Program-made: the position numbers and the translations under genes | Source: Paragonimus skrjabini miyazakii | Lineage: Eukaryota > Platyhelminthes > Trematoda > Plagiorchiida > Troglotrematidae | Direction of reading: 5' to 3' | NCBI GenBank assembly: GCA_014338405.1 | Contig: JTDE01000102.1 | Coordinates: forward strand, 179,233 to 243,232 | DNA: 64,000 nucleotides | The notes under the pieces: model-generated | Told to the model about the DNA's origin: nothing | The model's input: the letters and a program-made list of their open reading frames with translations, nothing else | Databases searched by the model: none | Shown: positions 1 through 12,250 of the stretch, one piece after another | Numbering within the stretch: the first letter of the stretch is position 1 | How the letters are laid out: each line of letters opens with the position of its first letter

Positions 1-1190
1 TATTCATACATTTCAGCTGGAATAAAACAATTTTCAAATGAGATTAGCCAATACCGTACAAAGTAATGCAAAGAATCACACATGCCTGGAATACTTCGAC
101 GGTTTTCTTCATTGGCCCGCGACTGACGCCGGAAAATGGTCAGCCCATCCCTGTCCATACATACCTCCTGCATCGGTCCTTTCAGGTAGACGGTTTTTTT
201 AGTAACTCAGGCATTTCAACAGATACTGATAACGTTACAACACACAGTAGAGAAATGTGTGTCACTTCTCATTCGATACAACAAAACTACTTCTAGTAAG
301 GTAAAGTAAACTTAGCTGAGGTTAACACAGTTTTTTTCTTAAATCAATTCAGATAACAGGGAAAACAAAGTTTGGGAGGCAAATTCAGTTTAAGCGTTTT
401 CAGTCGTTCACTCCAAACATATACGGTTTACTGTGTGACATTAATCAGTAAACAGAAGGAATATAGTATGGATACTTTCTCCAGCTTGGCATTTAGGTTG
501 TAACCTTATCAGCGAACGAGTAGCATCATAACTGATTTAGTGTTTGGGCCTATAAGTTAGAGTTTGGATGGTGGTGAACTTTGACGGAAACTTGATTTTA
601 TATACCACAGAGTTGACATTTTGACGTAAATCCTGACTGATTACCTCCTGTTGCATTTGAATTCTGGTCTCAAGCCCGACTGGATACTTTCTACCGCAAT
701 AAGCCTTTTCACCTGATATCTGACTGGCGTATGGGTTTGAGCGCTGCGTAATCGGTCACACTCTTATGCATCCTATGCTGGGTACTCATTCTGAGTGCCC
801 TATACAGCGAACGATGGATCACCAAAACCCGTGCTACAAACTGCGCCATTATTCCTGGCAAACGCGGGACCACCTTTAACGAAAACCCCACATCTATTGA
901 ACTGATCGGTGTTCTACTGTATATGTCACCAGACCCCCATAAGCCTACGAGAAATTAATCGAATAAACTAGTTAAACAACTGAAAACTGTATGCACTTCA
1001 TTCGAGCGGGACGGTAATCGAAGTCCAACTCATAACTTCGTTCGAGCAGCTTGGCCTTTTTATACCATCTTCAACTGATTAGGAGAATGAGGTCAAGGCC
1101 AAACGAACTAATGGTGGTTAAACAATCTGTGTTTCACAATTTCCATAAAACAGTATTAGCGCATTCAAAGATTTTCGAATTGATATACAC
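1..1190. other. No recognisable feature
   Basis: I see no gene, RNA or repeat that I can support here. The open frames are at most 76 codons and resemble no family I know. The sequence is AT-rich with scattered poly-T runs, as expected for intronic or intergenic DNA. Confidence 0.5.
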
Positions 1191-1392
1191 TCAAGATCAC
1201 CCAAAATTGATCGCAGCTGTCGCATTCCCATAGACTTTCCAGTCGACCTCTTTCGGGAAAAGCACTAGGCTCGAGTTTCGTTCTTGTTAGAGTTCGTCAT
1301 TAGTGCATGTCCTTGCCACTGCCGTAACTAGAACTCCGACCATGCTTTCATGAGGTAACCGTGTTGACCACTGCGCCATTCATCTCACATTA
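1191..1392 (-). repeat. SINE-1 copy (tRNA-derived short repeat), partial
   Basis: Read on the minus strand this matches the repeat family seen about a dozen times in the window. Shared landmarks on the plus strand are GATCGCAGCTGTCGCATTCC, then a TAGTGCAT block, then the tRNA-like part ending CCACTGCGCCATTCA. The tRNA-like part carries a pol III box A (TGGCGCAGTGG) and a decayed box B. The copy lacks the region upstream of the tRNA part that longer copies keep. It is diverged and probably old. Confidence 0.75.
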
Positions 1393-2049
1393 TATCATTA
1401 TATCATATAAAAGTTTGATCTGTTTGTCTGGTATGCCATTATTGCAAATACTTCACCCTACTGGATGTAGTCTGACTATACAGTCGACTAAAGCTTCCAA
1501 TGTGTGCATTACTTTTTAACTTCAACTCATGCATAAATGGTCTTCAAGATGGACTCTACTATAGTTCTCCAGTTTGGACACATCAAACTGTTGAATTGGC
1601 GTTACTTATAAGCCACGTCCACCGAGCAAGTCTTGTCGTAACGAATTTGTCTAAGCATAAGAAATCCAAATAGTGAAATAAGATGTGCGTTGTTTTAGGA
1701 TTTGATCAATTCGTACATTCTCATTCATCACAAAGCATGTGAACATATGACGATTTCAAGTCAAGCACATTGGGGTCAAAATAAGTCTTATTAAAACAGC
1801 AAAATTCATTTGTATATGTAAACTCCACTAGGTGTGAGTTCCTGTCGACCGTTTTGGCTCCGAGATGATTGCCCTCGTGAAGCCTGTTGCATTTTGTTTT
1901 TTTTACGGCTGTTAGGTTGCCAAACAGACCTTCAAGATCAGTACGATCAGAGTTAACTAGCAATTATTTCGTGATTATTGATACTCGAGCTTTTCCTCTT
2001 GTGGCGTGTTTGCTGACTTCGTCGACAATCGAATTGCCTCTTATGGACT

Positions 2050-2390
2050 ATGTAGACAAATTTTCATACGAGGAATTTTGGTAAAACATTCAATATAGCT
2101 GTCTCCGCAGTTATGTATGAAGTAGTATGTGCCGTGAGACGAAAGCTGATCATAGGTATGTTTATGCGGCGAGAAGAGAGACGTCAGTTTGACACGGACA
2201 ATTTTGCAACATAGTATGCCTTCTTTAAGGCATTGCTGATTTTCTCAGACAACATTTGCATGACACTACTGCCTCTGAATGGCATTTGTCCTTGAGCTGT
2301 CCCAACAAAGACTCCATTTATTGGCATTTTGATGGAGATTTCAGTTTGGCAGTCGATAAAACAGTATGAATTAGACTCACTCCTCATCAG
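2050..2390 (-). pseudogene. Penelope-like element fragment: RT-endonuclease linker and start of GIY-YIG domain
   Basis: A minus-strand frame opens with residues like MPFRGSSVMQMLSEKISNAL, the linker that precedes the endonuclease in PLE proteins of this type. A second frame after about 2185 continues with YFIHNCGDSYIE, a decayed GIY-YIG core (family pattern: Tyr, then Cys, then Tyr-Ile-Gly). In intact elements the protein is an RT plus GIY-YIG endonuclease that primes reverse transcription at a nick. Here at least one frameshift separates the blocks, the Gly after Tyr-Ile is Glu, and the RT is absent. It lies downstream (minus-strand sense) of another PLE tail at 2835-3187, so two copies lie in tandem. 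The family call is by eye. Confidence 0.6.
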
Positions 2391-2701
2391 TTCTGACTGA
2401 AAACTCTAGCTATGTATTTGACATGCTGCGAATGCATGGGGAACCGTTGTAAACTTGCCAACACTGGCGAGATCATTCAATTTCCTATTAACCGAACAAC
2501 ATACTAAGCAGTCTGACCGACAATTATGGAGTACACTTGGAAGAAGTAGAAGCGTATAACGCTCATATCCACAGGTCATAAAGAAATCAGAGTGACAATG
2601 TCTAAATATACTTATGAAGCGTGCAGTGTTGATCATAACTCCTGAAGAAAAGAACATTAATTCGTTCGAAAGTACCCAGTGAAGTCATGAGCATGAAGAC
2701 G

Positions 2702-2742
2702 TAGCGAACAAGACTTGTTTTCCATTTTCGATCATCAGGCTA
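2702..2742 (-). ncRNA. Hammerhead ribozyme motif in PLE terminal repeat
   Basis: On the minus strand the core CUGAUGA (2738-2732) is followed nine bases later by GAAA (2722-2719). Stem III is a hairpin, AACAA pairing with UUGUU around a GUC loop. The cleavage site would be UUC, after plus-strand base 2706. Stem I is UAGC (2742-2739) pairing with GCUA (2705-2702). Stem II is nearly absent, so activity may be weak. Hammerheads are established in PLE terminal repeats and schistosome repeats. The motif sits about 100 bases past the end of a PLE coding tail and before another PLE fragment, which is where a pseudo-LTR between tandem copies would lie. Confidence 0.6.
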
Positions 2743-2834
2743 ATTACAACACAATAAGTATGAAGATAATAATCAGGGTGAGTAAGAAAATCGGTTAACA
2801 GAAGTTAAGAACCGCGTGTTTGCTAACAGTTACT

Positions 2835-3187
2835 TATTCAGTTTTCCAACTTTTGAGCTCAGTTGATTGTAGATTATGGGCGCAGAGATCGAAGTTGCGC
2901 TATCGGATACTAATGGCCTCAGCAACGGTCAACATTCGGTGGCTCATAATTTTAATCGATTCCTTGGCAACAGGCAAAAAATCCGAAGGGCATCCTTCGG
3001 AGTGAAGACTGCCAAGTGAGCAACTATCGCGCTTGGGATTTGCTTCTCTCATATAATTGTTCAACCAGACGGGAGCCGTATTTATATAACGTTCATGAAA
3101 AGTACAATACTCTAACTTGTCTTTCAATTTCTTCTCTATTGTAACAAATACATCGTTGGTTAACAAATACTCGAGATTAGTGTGCAC
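2835..3187 (-). pseudogene. Penelope-like element, C-terminal GIY-YIG endonuclease region
   Basis: The minus-strand frame ends with LTVAEAISIR, then a stop where a Leu codon is expected, then RNFDLCAHN. This is the C-terminal signature of this PLE family (compare AIAIRLRNPTLC in the copy at 15.3 kb). Upstream in the frame, a TNLEYLL stretch and a VWLNNYM block fit a badly eroded endonuclease core and the segment that follows it. The coding end lies near 2840 and is followed by the hammerhead motif at 2702-2742. The protein would cut target DNA for target-primed reverse transcription; this copy has lost its catalytic core and cannot work. Confidence 0.65.
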
Positions 3188-3419
3188 CGCTATATCATCA
3201 GCGTATACACTTCCTTTTGAAGCAAACCATTACATTGTGTGTAAAGTAAAAGCGAGGGTTTCAGCAAAATTTGTTGGTTTATTTGACTTGTTTCAAATTT
3301 ACCACCTGTTTTCATAGGAAGAACAATGTAGGAAGCATTACTTGAGTTTTTTTTTGTTGAGATCCTGGTCAGTGATAATCCAGTAAATATATAAATCAAT
3401 CGAGATGGGCAAAAAAGTC

Positions 3420-3595
3420 GGTCAGTAGAGGATGTGGACTATGTGTGTGCTAACAAATATAAAATTATTATTCCAGATTGTGGGCTCGATTGATTTTGAG
3501 TCAGGAGGTTTCTTCCATGAACTTTTTCCGAATATATAGGTCACATTTACACAGTTGGATACTAATGGCCTCAGCAACTGCAAGATTCAATAGTC
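3420..3595 (-). pseudogene. Penelope-like element tail, third copy
   Basis: The minus strand reads LNLAVAEAISIQL at about 3590-3550, the same C-terminal motif as in the neighbouring copy, and then diverges. The 3' flank (GTGTGTGCTAAC on the plus strand) also matches the flanks of the tails at 2.8 kb and 48.1 kb. At 3288-3315 a stretch beginning GACTTGTTT resembles the ribozyme region of the other copies but lacks a usable core. Only the tail survives. Confidence 0.5.
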
Positions 3596-6500
3596 AAACA
3601 TCTTCGATTAACTTGTCACTTGGTAGATAACCTGAGAGGTCTCTTTTTTACTAACTGGAGGATTATAGTTGATTAGTTGAATGACACTCACGCTTCAACT
3701 CGGTTTTCCTGCACAACTGTTCAACCGTGAGGATGATGATCACATACTACGTAAAGCAATTGCCTTTTAGTGTCACCGGTGTATGCTGTTAGACAAGAGC
3801 AGCCAGTCAGTTTGCTGTAGATTGGGAAAGTTTGCCTTTAAATTGTGACATGATAACAGTGGTTGAGTTGATGTCCATGAACAAACGGTAGCAAATTAAA
3901 TTCCTCCGATTGATCTTTTGAATTTTCTTTAGATAAATTCAGCCATAAATATCTCTTGAAGGATCGACTGTTAAGCTTTTTTACATATTCAGTTGGTAAC
4001 GTGTCCCACCTTTTCCTACTTCTGAACGAACTGGACAGCTACTTCATACAGTCTTTTCTTGCAGAAAGTTTAGCTGAGCTTGAAAATGTAATTCTTCGTC
4101 TCCTTTACACCCAACACATCAGACATTGCATGTGGTTTTGTCTTTGGTTTGACGGAGCGAAATTGTCGGAGTGCACGTACTAACCACATCAAGTCTGATT
4201 CCTGTGTACCATTCATTGTAATGAGCCATCTTTCTTCCCCAGTATGCTAACCTTCAGAATTGTGTGATTCCTTGAGCTGAAAAACTGACATTTTCTCACC
4301 GACGATAGAATATGAATTATTGGTTGATTACACTGAGTTGACTGGTCTCCAGCTTGCTCATGATACGTCCTCTGGAAAAGGAAACGGAGGCAAGTTCACT
4401 GACACACCATTTCCCTGTCAGTAAATAGAAATTAAACGGTATTTATGCAACGCATCAATAGTTCTGCCTATTCGTATATTAGGATGCTAACGTCTGTTTT
4501 ACGTCCAAACTCATGCGTTAGGTGGTCGCATGTTTGTTGCGGAGGTGTCTTTGTAATTATCGAAGTGTTGTCTGATGAAAACATCGTTTGCTTGTTAAGT
4601 TCTGATCATGAAGTACGTCGATGCAGTGTAATCATTTACGGTGTCGTTATTTCGTTAATTCAAACGTGATGGACTTAAACAAAACTGATAAATCATTTGG
4701 TCGAAACACGTTGCATAAATCTAAATTGTCTCAGTTACACTCCAGGTAGAACGTATAGTCTACTGATTCACGTTCAATTATGGTGGATGTAGTCAAAGTT
4801 AGGGATGTTGATAATTCCCGTTTGTATTCTTCTCTGCAAGTCTTTGAACATATTCACTCACACAACTAATGTGTTATCTTTCTCTCTTTTGATCATTATG
4901 AATGTCCAACTACCAGCTAACACACAACACATTTTGGCAACATAACCAGCGAATTTTAGTAAAACGGTTCCCGTTTCTTTATCTGACCTGGAACGCTTGG
5001 TTCACTCCTTTTCCTTTAACGATGTCAGTGAGCTTATACGTTACTTGATTATGAGCTCTGCAACTTTGTGATGAATATCTTTCGTGCCAATAGCACGAGG
5101 TGACTGAACTTGACCTCAGTCTATTTTCGTTTAAGGCTGATGACGGAGTTCGCATAACTAACTAATCATATGTGTTGATGAAATAAACTTATAGACCAAA
5201 TCGATCTCTCTCACGACGTGAACAATTAAAGTTAAACCGAAACAGTGATGCTGCGCCAGAAGAGCAGTTGTAAACACAACATTCTAAAATAATTTTGACC
5301 CCAGAACATAATTCCAATGGATTCAGTTTCATCATTATGATATTACATCACATTCTCGCACTTGTAATGATACAAAGATCAATATCTGGTTCATATCTTC
5401 TAATACATCCTTCAGTGCCTATTGCAAACATTCACAACCTCGGACCGCTAATCAACGGAACTCACAATCTAGAGGATTGATTTTGTATCAACTAACAAAC
5501 ACTCAGTCTAAATCTTCTGTTGGTTGATTCTCCTTACCAACTGGATCAACGTTTCCACATTTATTCTGCTAAAAGTAACCTGATTTTCAACCACATAAAA
5601 CAAATCCACCAAGTCATCTTTTGGTTTTCATATCTGTTCGTCATCCTATTGATCGTGAAAGCTCGCTCAGTATCTTGACAGCTCATGGAAAACCCGATTT
5701 AATAGGCTTCACCATAGCAACTGTTCGTCATGTGTACCCAACCATCTTGGGATAAGTCCTGGTGAAAGGGATGCTGGGTTTATCTCCCCTCTCAAAAGTT
5801 AGTACGTAAACTGGCTTTTTCTGTTTCAGTCAGACTTTTTCGGTTAAAATCCGTTCAATTTACAATTCGCTTTCATCCGCATATTTTGATTGATAAGTCT
5901 GCAAACGCTGACTGCTGTTTCTCATTATCCGTTTTCCATTAGCACAAGGGTATTTGGTGTTCATTTCGAAGAGCAAAGAGTTGAGACAACTTAAACTATT
6001 GAGTACGTGACTAAATCCGATGAAAAATCAATTTCATGGCTTCACAGGATCAGCCGATAAGTTAATGAATGTACGAATTATATATATATACACCTTGCCT
6101 GGGCAAATTAACCAGTTCGAAAGTGTGGTTTTTTGTAGATAGTGCATGTTGTACAGGAGTACATGTTTTAATTTTGTGAAGATGGTGTTTGCCAGTCGCA
6201 AATCTTTATTCTTTTTGCAACAGTACCACTTGCTGTCCGCCTGTGGTCAGTTATTAAGGAAATTGACTATTTTACAGCTAGGCATTCTCAAAAATCGTTT
6301 TTCCTTTCGAATGATGGTGAAATGTTTAGCTGTCCCGGGGATTTAATAACCAATTAAGGCAGCTTGTAAACCGGCCTTATAGAACTGCAACGACTTCGTC
6401 ACCATTAGCATGTTGATATTGACTACTTAACTGTCATAAGTTGAACCGGTCTATATAAGTTGGTTAACGAAGTTCAAGGACCTACTTGACCATCATTTGA

Positions 6501-9436
6501 TTTGCTTCCCCAATAGTGGGAATATCCATCGACGTACAGGAGCAATAAACCTGAGCAGTCAACACAATATTTAGAGGATGAGCAAATTTATATTGAAAAC
6601 GTTATGATGCTATTTACACTTGCAAATCGAATCAAAATAGCAACTCTACTTTTGTGTGGTTGTTGTACACCTTGTACTGCTTTGCTTACAGCCAAACAGA
6701 ATAACGGTGAAAATATCAGTCATGTTCGAAGTGCAATTTCTGTTTAAATACAGTGCATTTAAGACCGATCCGAGTTAGACTGTCATGAAGACGGTTTCTA
6801 AAATAGGGTTGTGAAACAACACTCCAGATGATATTGAACAGTGAGTGTGAATAAAGTACAACTTCAACTGAGCATGTATTCAGGCTGTCGGACTGAAGCG
6901 TTGACTTATATTAGCCGATGGTTCTGCGACTTTCAATCACGTGACATGTCACCTAGCCATCATCGCACTTATTTGCACGATAAGCACTAATTTCTATTGA
7001 GTCAACCTTGGAAAATAATAACAAAACTGACACAAAGTTTGAATTTCACGTGTTAATAGTTCCGTGTCAATTTCTTGCATACATCAACGCCTAACAATTC
7101 GATCGGTACGACTACCACTGTATCAGCGAGCTCTCAGACTGATGATATATTTCACTACTCCAGTGAATATATCTCTCTCTATACTAATATTGTTTAACGA
7201 ATTCTCACTCCTGTCTTCAGAGGAAGTTTCGAGCAAAATAACGGAAATGCTGTCAGCTGCTACAGGAAGGGGTTTCGTTTAATATTTAGCCTCCTCATCC
7301 TCACATTTTTCTTCTGTTGAATTTACACTTGGTTAATTATTCGGTAGTGAGTGCGGTAAAACGACCATTTGGACCATTTACCTACATTTTATCTTGATGT
7401 CAACTGAAAAATCTGTCTACATTCCAATATCCCCAATCCTACTGACTTCCCAACATACTGCCTCCAACCATTCTCCGAAATATTGGGATCCCACACCATT
7501 TCTAAAACTATCGAACCGGAAACGGCTAGCTTGAACTAGTGTTTTAATCTTTGGGATGCGCCAGTAACTAGCTGAAACCCCTGTCACTACTCCATCGTAC
7601 GGCTTACCAACCGAGCGCCTGTTCAAAGCACGTACACATAGCGATCGGTTACTCACTGTCGCCCCTTGATTGATCACCGCCAAGGAGTTGACAATTATGA
7701 ATGACATAGTCGTCCGCTGGTAGGCCTACTGACTCCAACTTCTGGTCCATCTGGTCCACCGAGGTGAATTCACCCTTTAATGTGAATGAGAAAGTGAACG
7801 ATGGAAGTGTTCACCGGTAGCAGATACCCAACCGTGTTGGGGCGTTGTGTAACGCGATTTTGCACTTGCACAAATAATCCAGTTCAGGTGACTGCAAGCT
7901 TGAAGTAAAATAATTCATCTAACATTCTTTGTGCAGGCAATGTCATCTGGCAACAAAAGTTTGGTGACGATTGAAAATCACTCAGAACTTTGTGCGTTCA
8001 GAGAGGATTACAGCTTAACACAGTTGGGCCAAAGGTTTACTGTGCGCCAGATCCGAAGCAACTAGCATCAGTGATACTACGAGTCGTATGGAATCCTGTC
8101 TGAAAAAGAGATCTGCGTTCTGCCGGTGAACCTAAACTCCATACTACATTTTTTCGTGAGGCATTCATTAGGAATTTTAGAAGGTTGCCTAGTTTTGCAC
8201 TTAACTTGATTATTGATAAATAAAAATTTTCGGAAAATTAGCTGTATACCCGTACACCATATCTAAAAACAAAAAGTGTGGCACCATCAGTCGAATGTGC
8301 AATAAACCACGCCATAATCTTAGTCCATTTTGTTGTCAAGTCTCGTCGGAGTGTGGTAAGTGATACAACTTGAGGTTGATATCTACCTTATGGCATAAAC
8401 GATACCAAATAACAGTCGAGAACTTACTGACGGAACCAATACATATTTAGTTTAGTTTAGTGTTGGAAAGTCTACACAAATATAACGGGTGTTGACATAG
8501 TATGCAACCAGTAATATTGATCGAAGTGAAAATGTAGATTTGATAAAAAAGGATTGAATGAAGTCTGTGGATTATTCGGTCACATAAACCAGCCTAAAAT
8601 TAAACACGAAAATGAACAACGACTACAACTACAGCATTACTAACTGATCAAAAGGTTGGTTAACTGTTTCCGGAGGCACAGTTGGTATATCGGGACTGCT
8701 TCCATGATGCTTTTTGTCTGTTTTACCTTGGGTCTGTTAATACTTTGAATGCGGTTTCTCAATCCATCAAATACCCCGTTGTCTAGGAGACTTTTTGTAC
8801 TGACATTAGTCAAGCAAACTAACCCTCAAATTCTACAGCCGCTGGAATATATACATGTTCGTAAACATGTTAAAGTGCTTAGCAGTTCTGTTACCGTACA
8901 CTGTTTCCCAGATTGTTGTTTTTGCTTCCCGATTTGTTTGCATTTTGTCAGACTTTTCAGGTGGAATTAGTATTCATAAAACATGATAACTGATAGATCT
9001 TCAATTTCAAGGTTATCCATTTTACATCGTCATTGCTTTTAACCTTCGTTTGAGTTGCATGATTTTTTAATCATATATTACGGTCCCTATGCTCGTAATG
9101 CTTTTCAATCCATCACCGGTTCTGTGCTGCTAATCGGTTAATATACCTCCGTTGTATCATGTTGTTTCCATCTTGGTCAACTGACTGACTCTCCAAGATC
9201 ATTTTCGCCTTGCTACTTGCCCGCAATATATGCCGTGCTCAGTGAGTGGGCAAAAATACCAGTTTAAATCTGATTGATATATCATCGCGCACGACAGTTT
9301 ACGCGGTGTTATTTTTCCTTAAATTGATTAGTGGGAACACTCTTTAAGGACGTCGCAAAATATTTTGAGCTGAAACATTTTTATCAGTTAACAGACTCGA
9401 TCAGAATAGATTTTCCTTGATTAATATTGTTTAGAA
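3596..9436. other. No gene recognised; AT-rich non-coding sequence
   Basis: I see no protein family, tRNA or known repeat in these 5.8 kb. There is a short (TA)n run at 6078-6090. The longest open frame (7417-7707, minus, 96 codons) resembles nothing I know and is within chance expectation. The stretch 7420-8110 is somewhat richer in GC than its surroundings and may hold an unrecognised old element. Confidence 0.4.
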
Positions 9437-9545
9437 ATGAGACCCAATTGTGAAAAATCAGCTGGATTGGAAACAGTGAAAGAAACACCATGCCCAAACA
9501 CGGACTGGCGGTTCCGTTGACTCAATTCAGGTGGTTCTGCCGACT
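9437..9545 (-). repeat. SINE-2 copy, partial
   Basis: The plus strand reads GAGACCCAATTGTGAAAAAT, then GGATTGGAAACAG and CCATGCCCAAACACGG, matching the minus-strand arm of the SINE-2 pair at 59.26 kb. In sense orientation it holds the box B region and 3' tail. The box A half has decayed or been lost. Confidence 0.65.
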
Positions 9546-11905
9546 GCAGTGTGCTAAGTGAATATAAACGCATGGTCTTGTCTTAATGATTCAAAGCTTG
9601 TATAGTAATACATCAAAACCAAAATTCCTACTGCTCGTCAACAACTTGCTAATCTCACGCCAACCATCAGCGCCTACTTTTCGACTGACCCGATGTGAAG
9701 ACGGGCGAAATAACCGATTTCCGCCTGGTTAGGAAGTGAAAAAGTCATGAGCAATCCATGATCACTACTCAGCCAGTTCACCGACTGTGTGAATCTTTGA
9801 CCCAGAGAAGAAAGTATAGTACTGAACGAGGTCAGGACAACCGACTTTCTGTTCAAGCACTAAACCGGAGGCGCGTTTTTACTTTCGCTAGAGAACTACC
9901 CTGTTGTGAAGCGTTTTGATGCATCATCCAAACCGACAACAATCGCTGAACGATTTCTACCCATTCAAGTTGTCCCAGATTGACTCATACAGACATCAAA
10001 CTACCAACTGTCACTACCGATGGATTTCCACGGACACAGCTGGCCAGTTAGACTTTTGGCATCTTCAGGATCGAAAACGACCCCCAGTTGAATTAACGGT
10101 AGAACAGACGGCTAGCTCCACAAGTGGTCCAAGAATCAGGTTCTTCGTTATGTGACCGGACCCCAAGCAGCAGACACATTCTTTCCAGAAGTAAACTGAC
10201 CGGAGGAGAAAAATGTTTTCCAGGGTAACAGCCGTTACGCGCTAGTTTGGTGAATAGGAAAAACAGACAGGCAGACAGGGAAATAATTATGAACCTCTGA
10301 AAAACTCATTTCCGTGAGGAACTTGATTGAGATAGTGAGATGTAAATCACGACGTTCTCAGAGGCAAAATAAACAATGTAATCTTAACAAAAATCATACG
10401 TCTTTCAGATTTGGCATTTTCACAGTTCGCCAAGATGAGTTATATCGCAATCACATAAATGACACGCATCAGTTGATATTGTGAATTATGCAGTACATTA
10501 TTCTTATTTGTCAATCTTTCAGGAGTAGATGGCTATTGAGAACTTTGTGTGGTTGTGTAATACGCAAACAAAGTTCCTCTCATACTTGACTCTACCATAT
10601 TATAAATAGGCTTTGAGTAGATGCCATGCAAACGTCTGAGATAGTATACACTGAGAAATCCATTTGCCGGAGGAGTTTTTGTACAGATGAATGTATAATA
10701 AGTGTTTTGTTAGGCACGATGAGACTGCAATATTTTGAAGATAGAGCTGTTTTCAGAGCGGTGAAAATCAGAAGTGCATTGAACATGTCCCTGATAACCG
10801 TACTTATCCTTCTTCAATTTGACTTCGGGTTCTACACTATACTGGTCCCAAATATCCACATCGGCAATAAAGGTTACAACGTCTTTGAATGCAAAGAAAT
10901 CGAGTTCCAAGAATGAGTTAATAGTGAAGGTGGCATCACATCTGCAGTTTGATTCCTCTGACGATGTTTGACAGCCACGTGAGCGTCGGCATCTGTGGGC
11001 TACAAACCAGCACTAAATTGCATTAGTTTGATGTACAGGTCAGAAGTGTTCCTGGTAAGGTTTCGTAACCAGGTGTGTGAAATTGTTACTACTGCGGAGT
11101 ATCGCAAGCCGACACAGTCATGTGTGCGTGTGTGGTAAAGGGTTTCACGCCATGCTAAGTTTGCTTCTTAGTTGTAATCGTCCGGGCTGCAGACATCGGG
11201 TTGAAGGCAACGCAGTGAAGTCGTTCGGATGGGAGATGATTTGAAGCCCGTTGCAGGATCGTACCTGTTGTTGTTGACGTCACTGTGGATGTGAAATCTT
11301 CTACTTATAGTCTTTTGAGATTGAAATTGGTGTATTCAGAGGCATTCAGAAATGATACCGAAGTAAAGGAATGTGTCTGACGTATCTTTGTAAAACCGCG
11401 ATCAAATTTTACAGTTACTGCTTACTGCTCATTCTAGGGATTTAAGCGCTTTTTTATGGATGGTGATAAGATATATTTGATGAGTTGATCTTGGTGGTAG
11501 ATGCATCCGAAAGTTTCCGACCCTTCACTAGAGTTTTACGGGAGCTATCGTTAACCCATATGGCATTTTTATCAAATCTTTAAATTCACCTTTTGACAAG
11601 ACTCCTCTCCAGTTAAATGGTCTACCTAGAATTTGACTGCTGTAGAAAACGCATACATCATGTTGTTTTTACTTACTCTTAAGGATCACTCATCAAGAAC
11701 AACTTTACGTCTTTTTCAGTCTGCATACGGGTGGATGCATTGCGCCTTCGAGTGATTCTGATCAAACCAACTTCAAGCATCATACATCATACATATGTTC
11801 CAGTTTGACTGCCAGTGTGCGTCAGAAAGGAGGCGGAAATATGCTAGTATCAATCTATAACACTTGGCCACCTGGTGTTTAAGGCATAATTAAAAACAAA
11901 GGAAG
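9546..11905. other. No gene recognised
   Basis: There are no supported genes. At about 10960-11300 the sequence is visibly more GC-rich, with many CG dinucleotides, and may be part of an unclassified element, but no frame gives a recognisable protein. A 96-codon plus-strand frame at 10626-10916 overlaps two antisense frames of similar length and looks like chance. Confidence 0.4.
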
Positions 11906-12250
11906 TTAAAATGTTAATCTAAGGCCATTACAAACGTTTACGGAGGACAAAGGGTTACCTTGACAAGCACCTCTTTCTAGGAAAAAGTAGCGGTTTTTGC
12001 CAGACGTGTATGTCGGAGGTAGGTAGCTTCCTAAAATGGTAGGGGAACCGTGGGCACTGAGGGTGCTTATTCGGGGATCATGGGAAGTGTGGTCAAAGGC
12101 TCTAGACATATTATTTTTTACAAATGAACATCTGCGGTGGGCTCTATGAGAACTCTGGAGCAAGCTATAGAGACTGGTCCCCAGTTCAAATGCTTCAGGA
12201 AGCCAAATGTAAGAGGCCTCGTGACTATCAAAGAAACATAAATCGAACAA
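11906..12250 (-). pseudogene. R2-like non-LTR retrotransposon RT fragment
   Basis: The minus-strand frame of 114 codons contains SRAFDHTSHDP, which fits RT motif A of R2 and related LINEs (family pattern: Lys/Arg-Ala-Phe-Asp-x-Val-Ser-His). About 40 residues on comes GACQGNPLSS, fitting motif B (pattern: Gly-Val-x-Gln-Gly-Asp-Pro-Leu-Ser). The spacing between the two is right for this class. The first catalytic Asp (pattern VDVSKAFD) is not present where expected, the Asp of AFD is kept, and motif C is not found downstream. Upstream sequence to about 12480 stays open in another frame but I cannot assign it. It is a scrap of the RT palm. The clade (R2 or NeSL) is uncertain. Confidence 0.55.

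Noticed and set aside
10592..10916. Three overlapping frames of 64 to 96 codons on both strands
   Set aside because: Mutually overlapping frames with no family match; typical of a stop-poor stretch.
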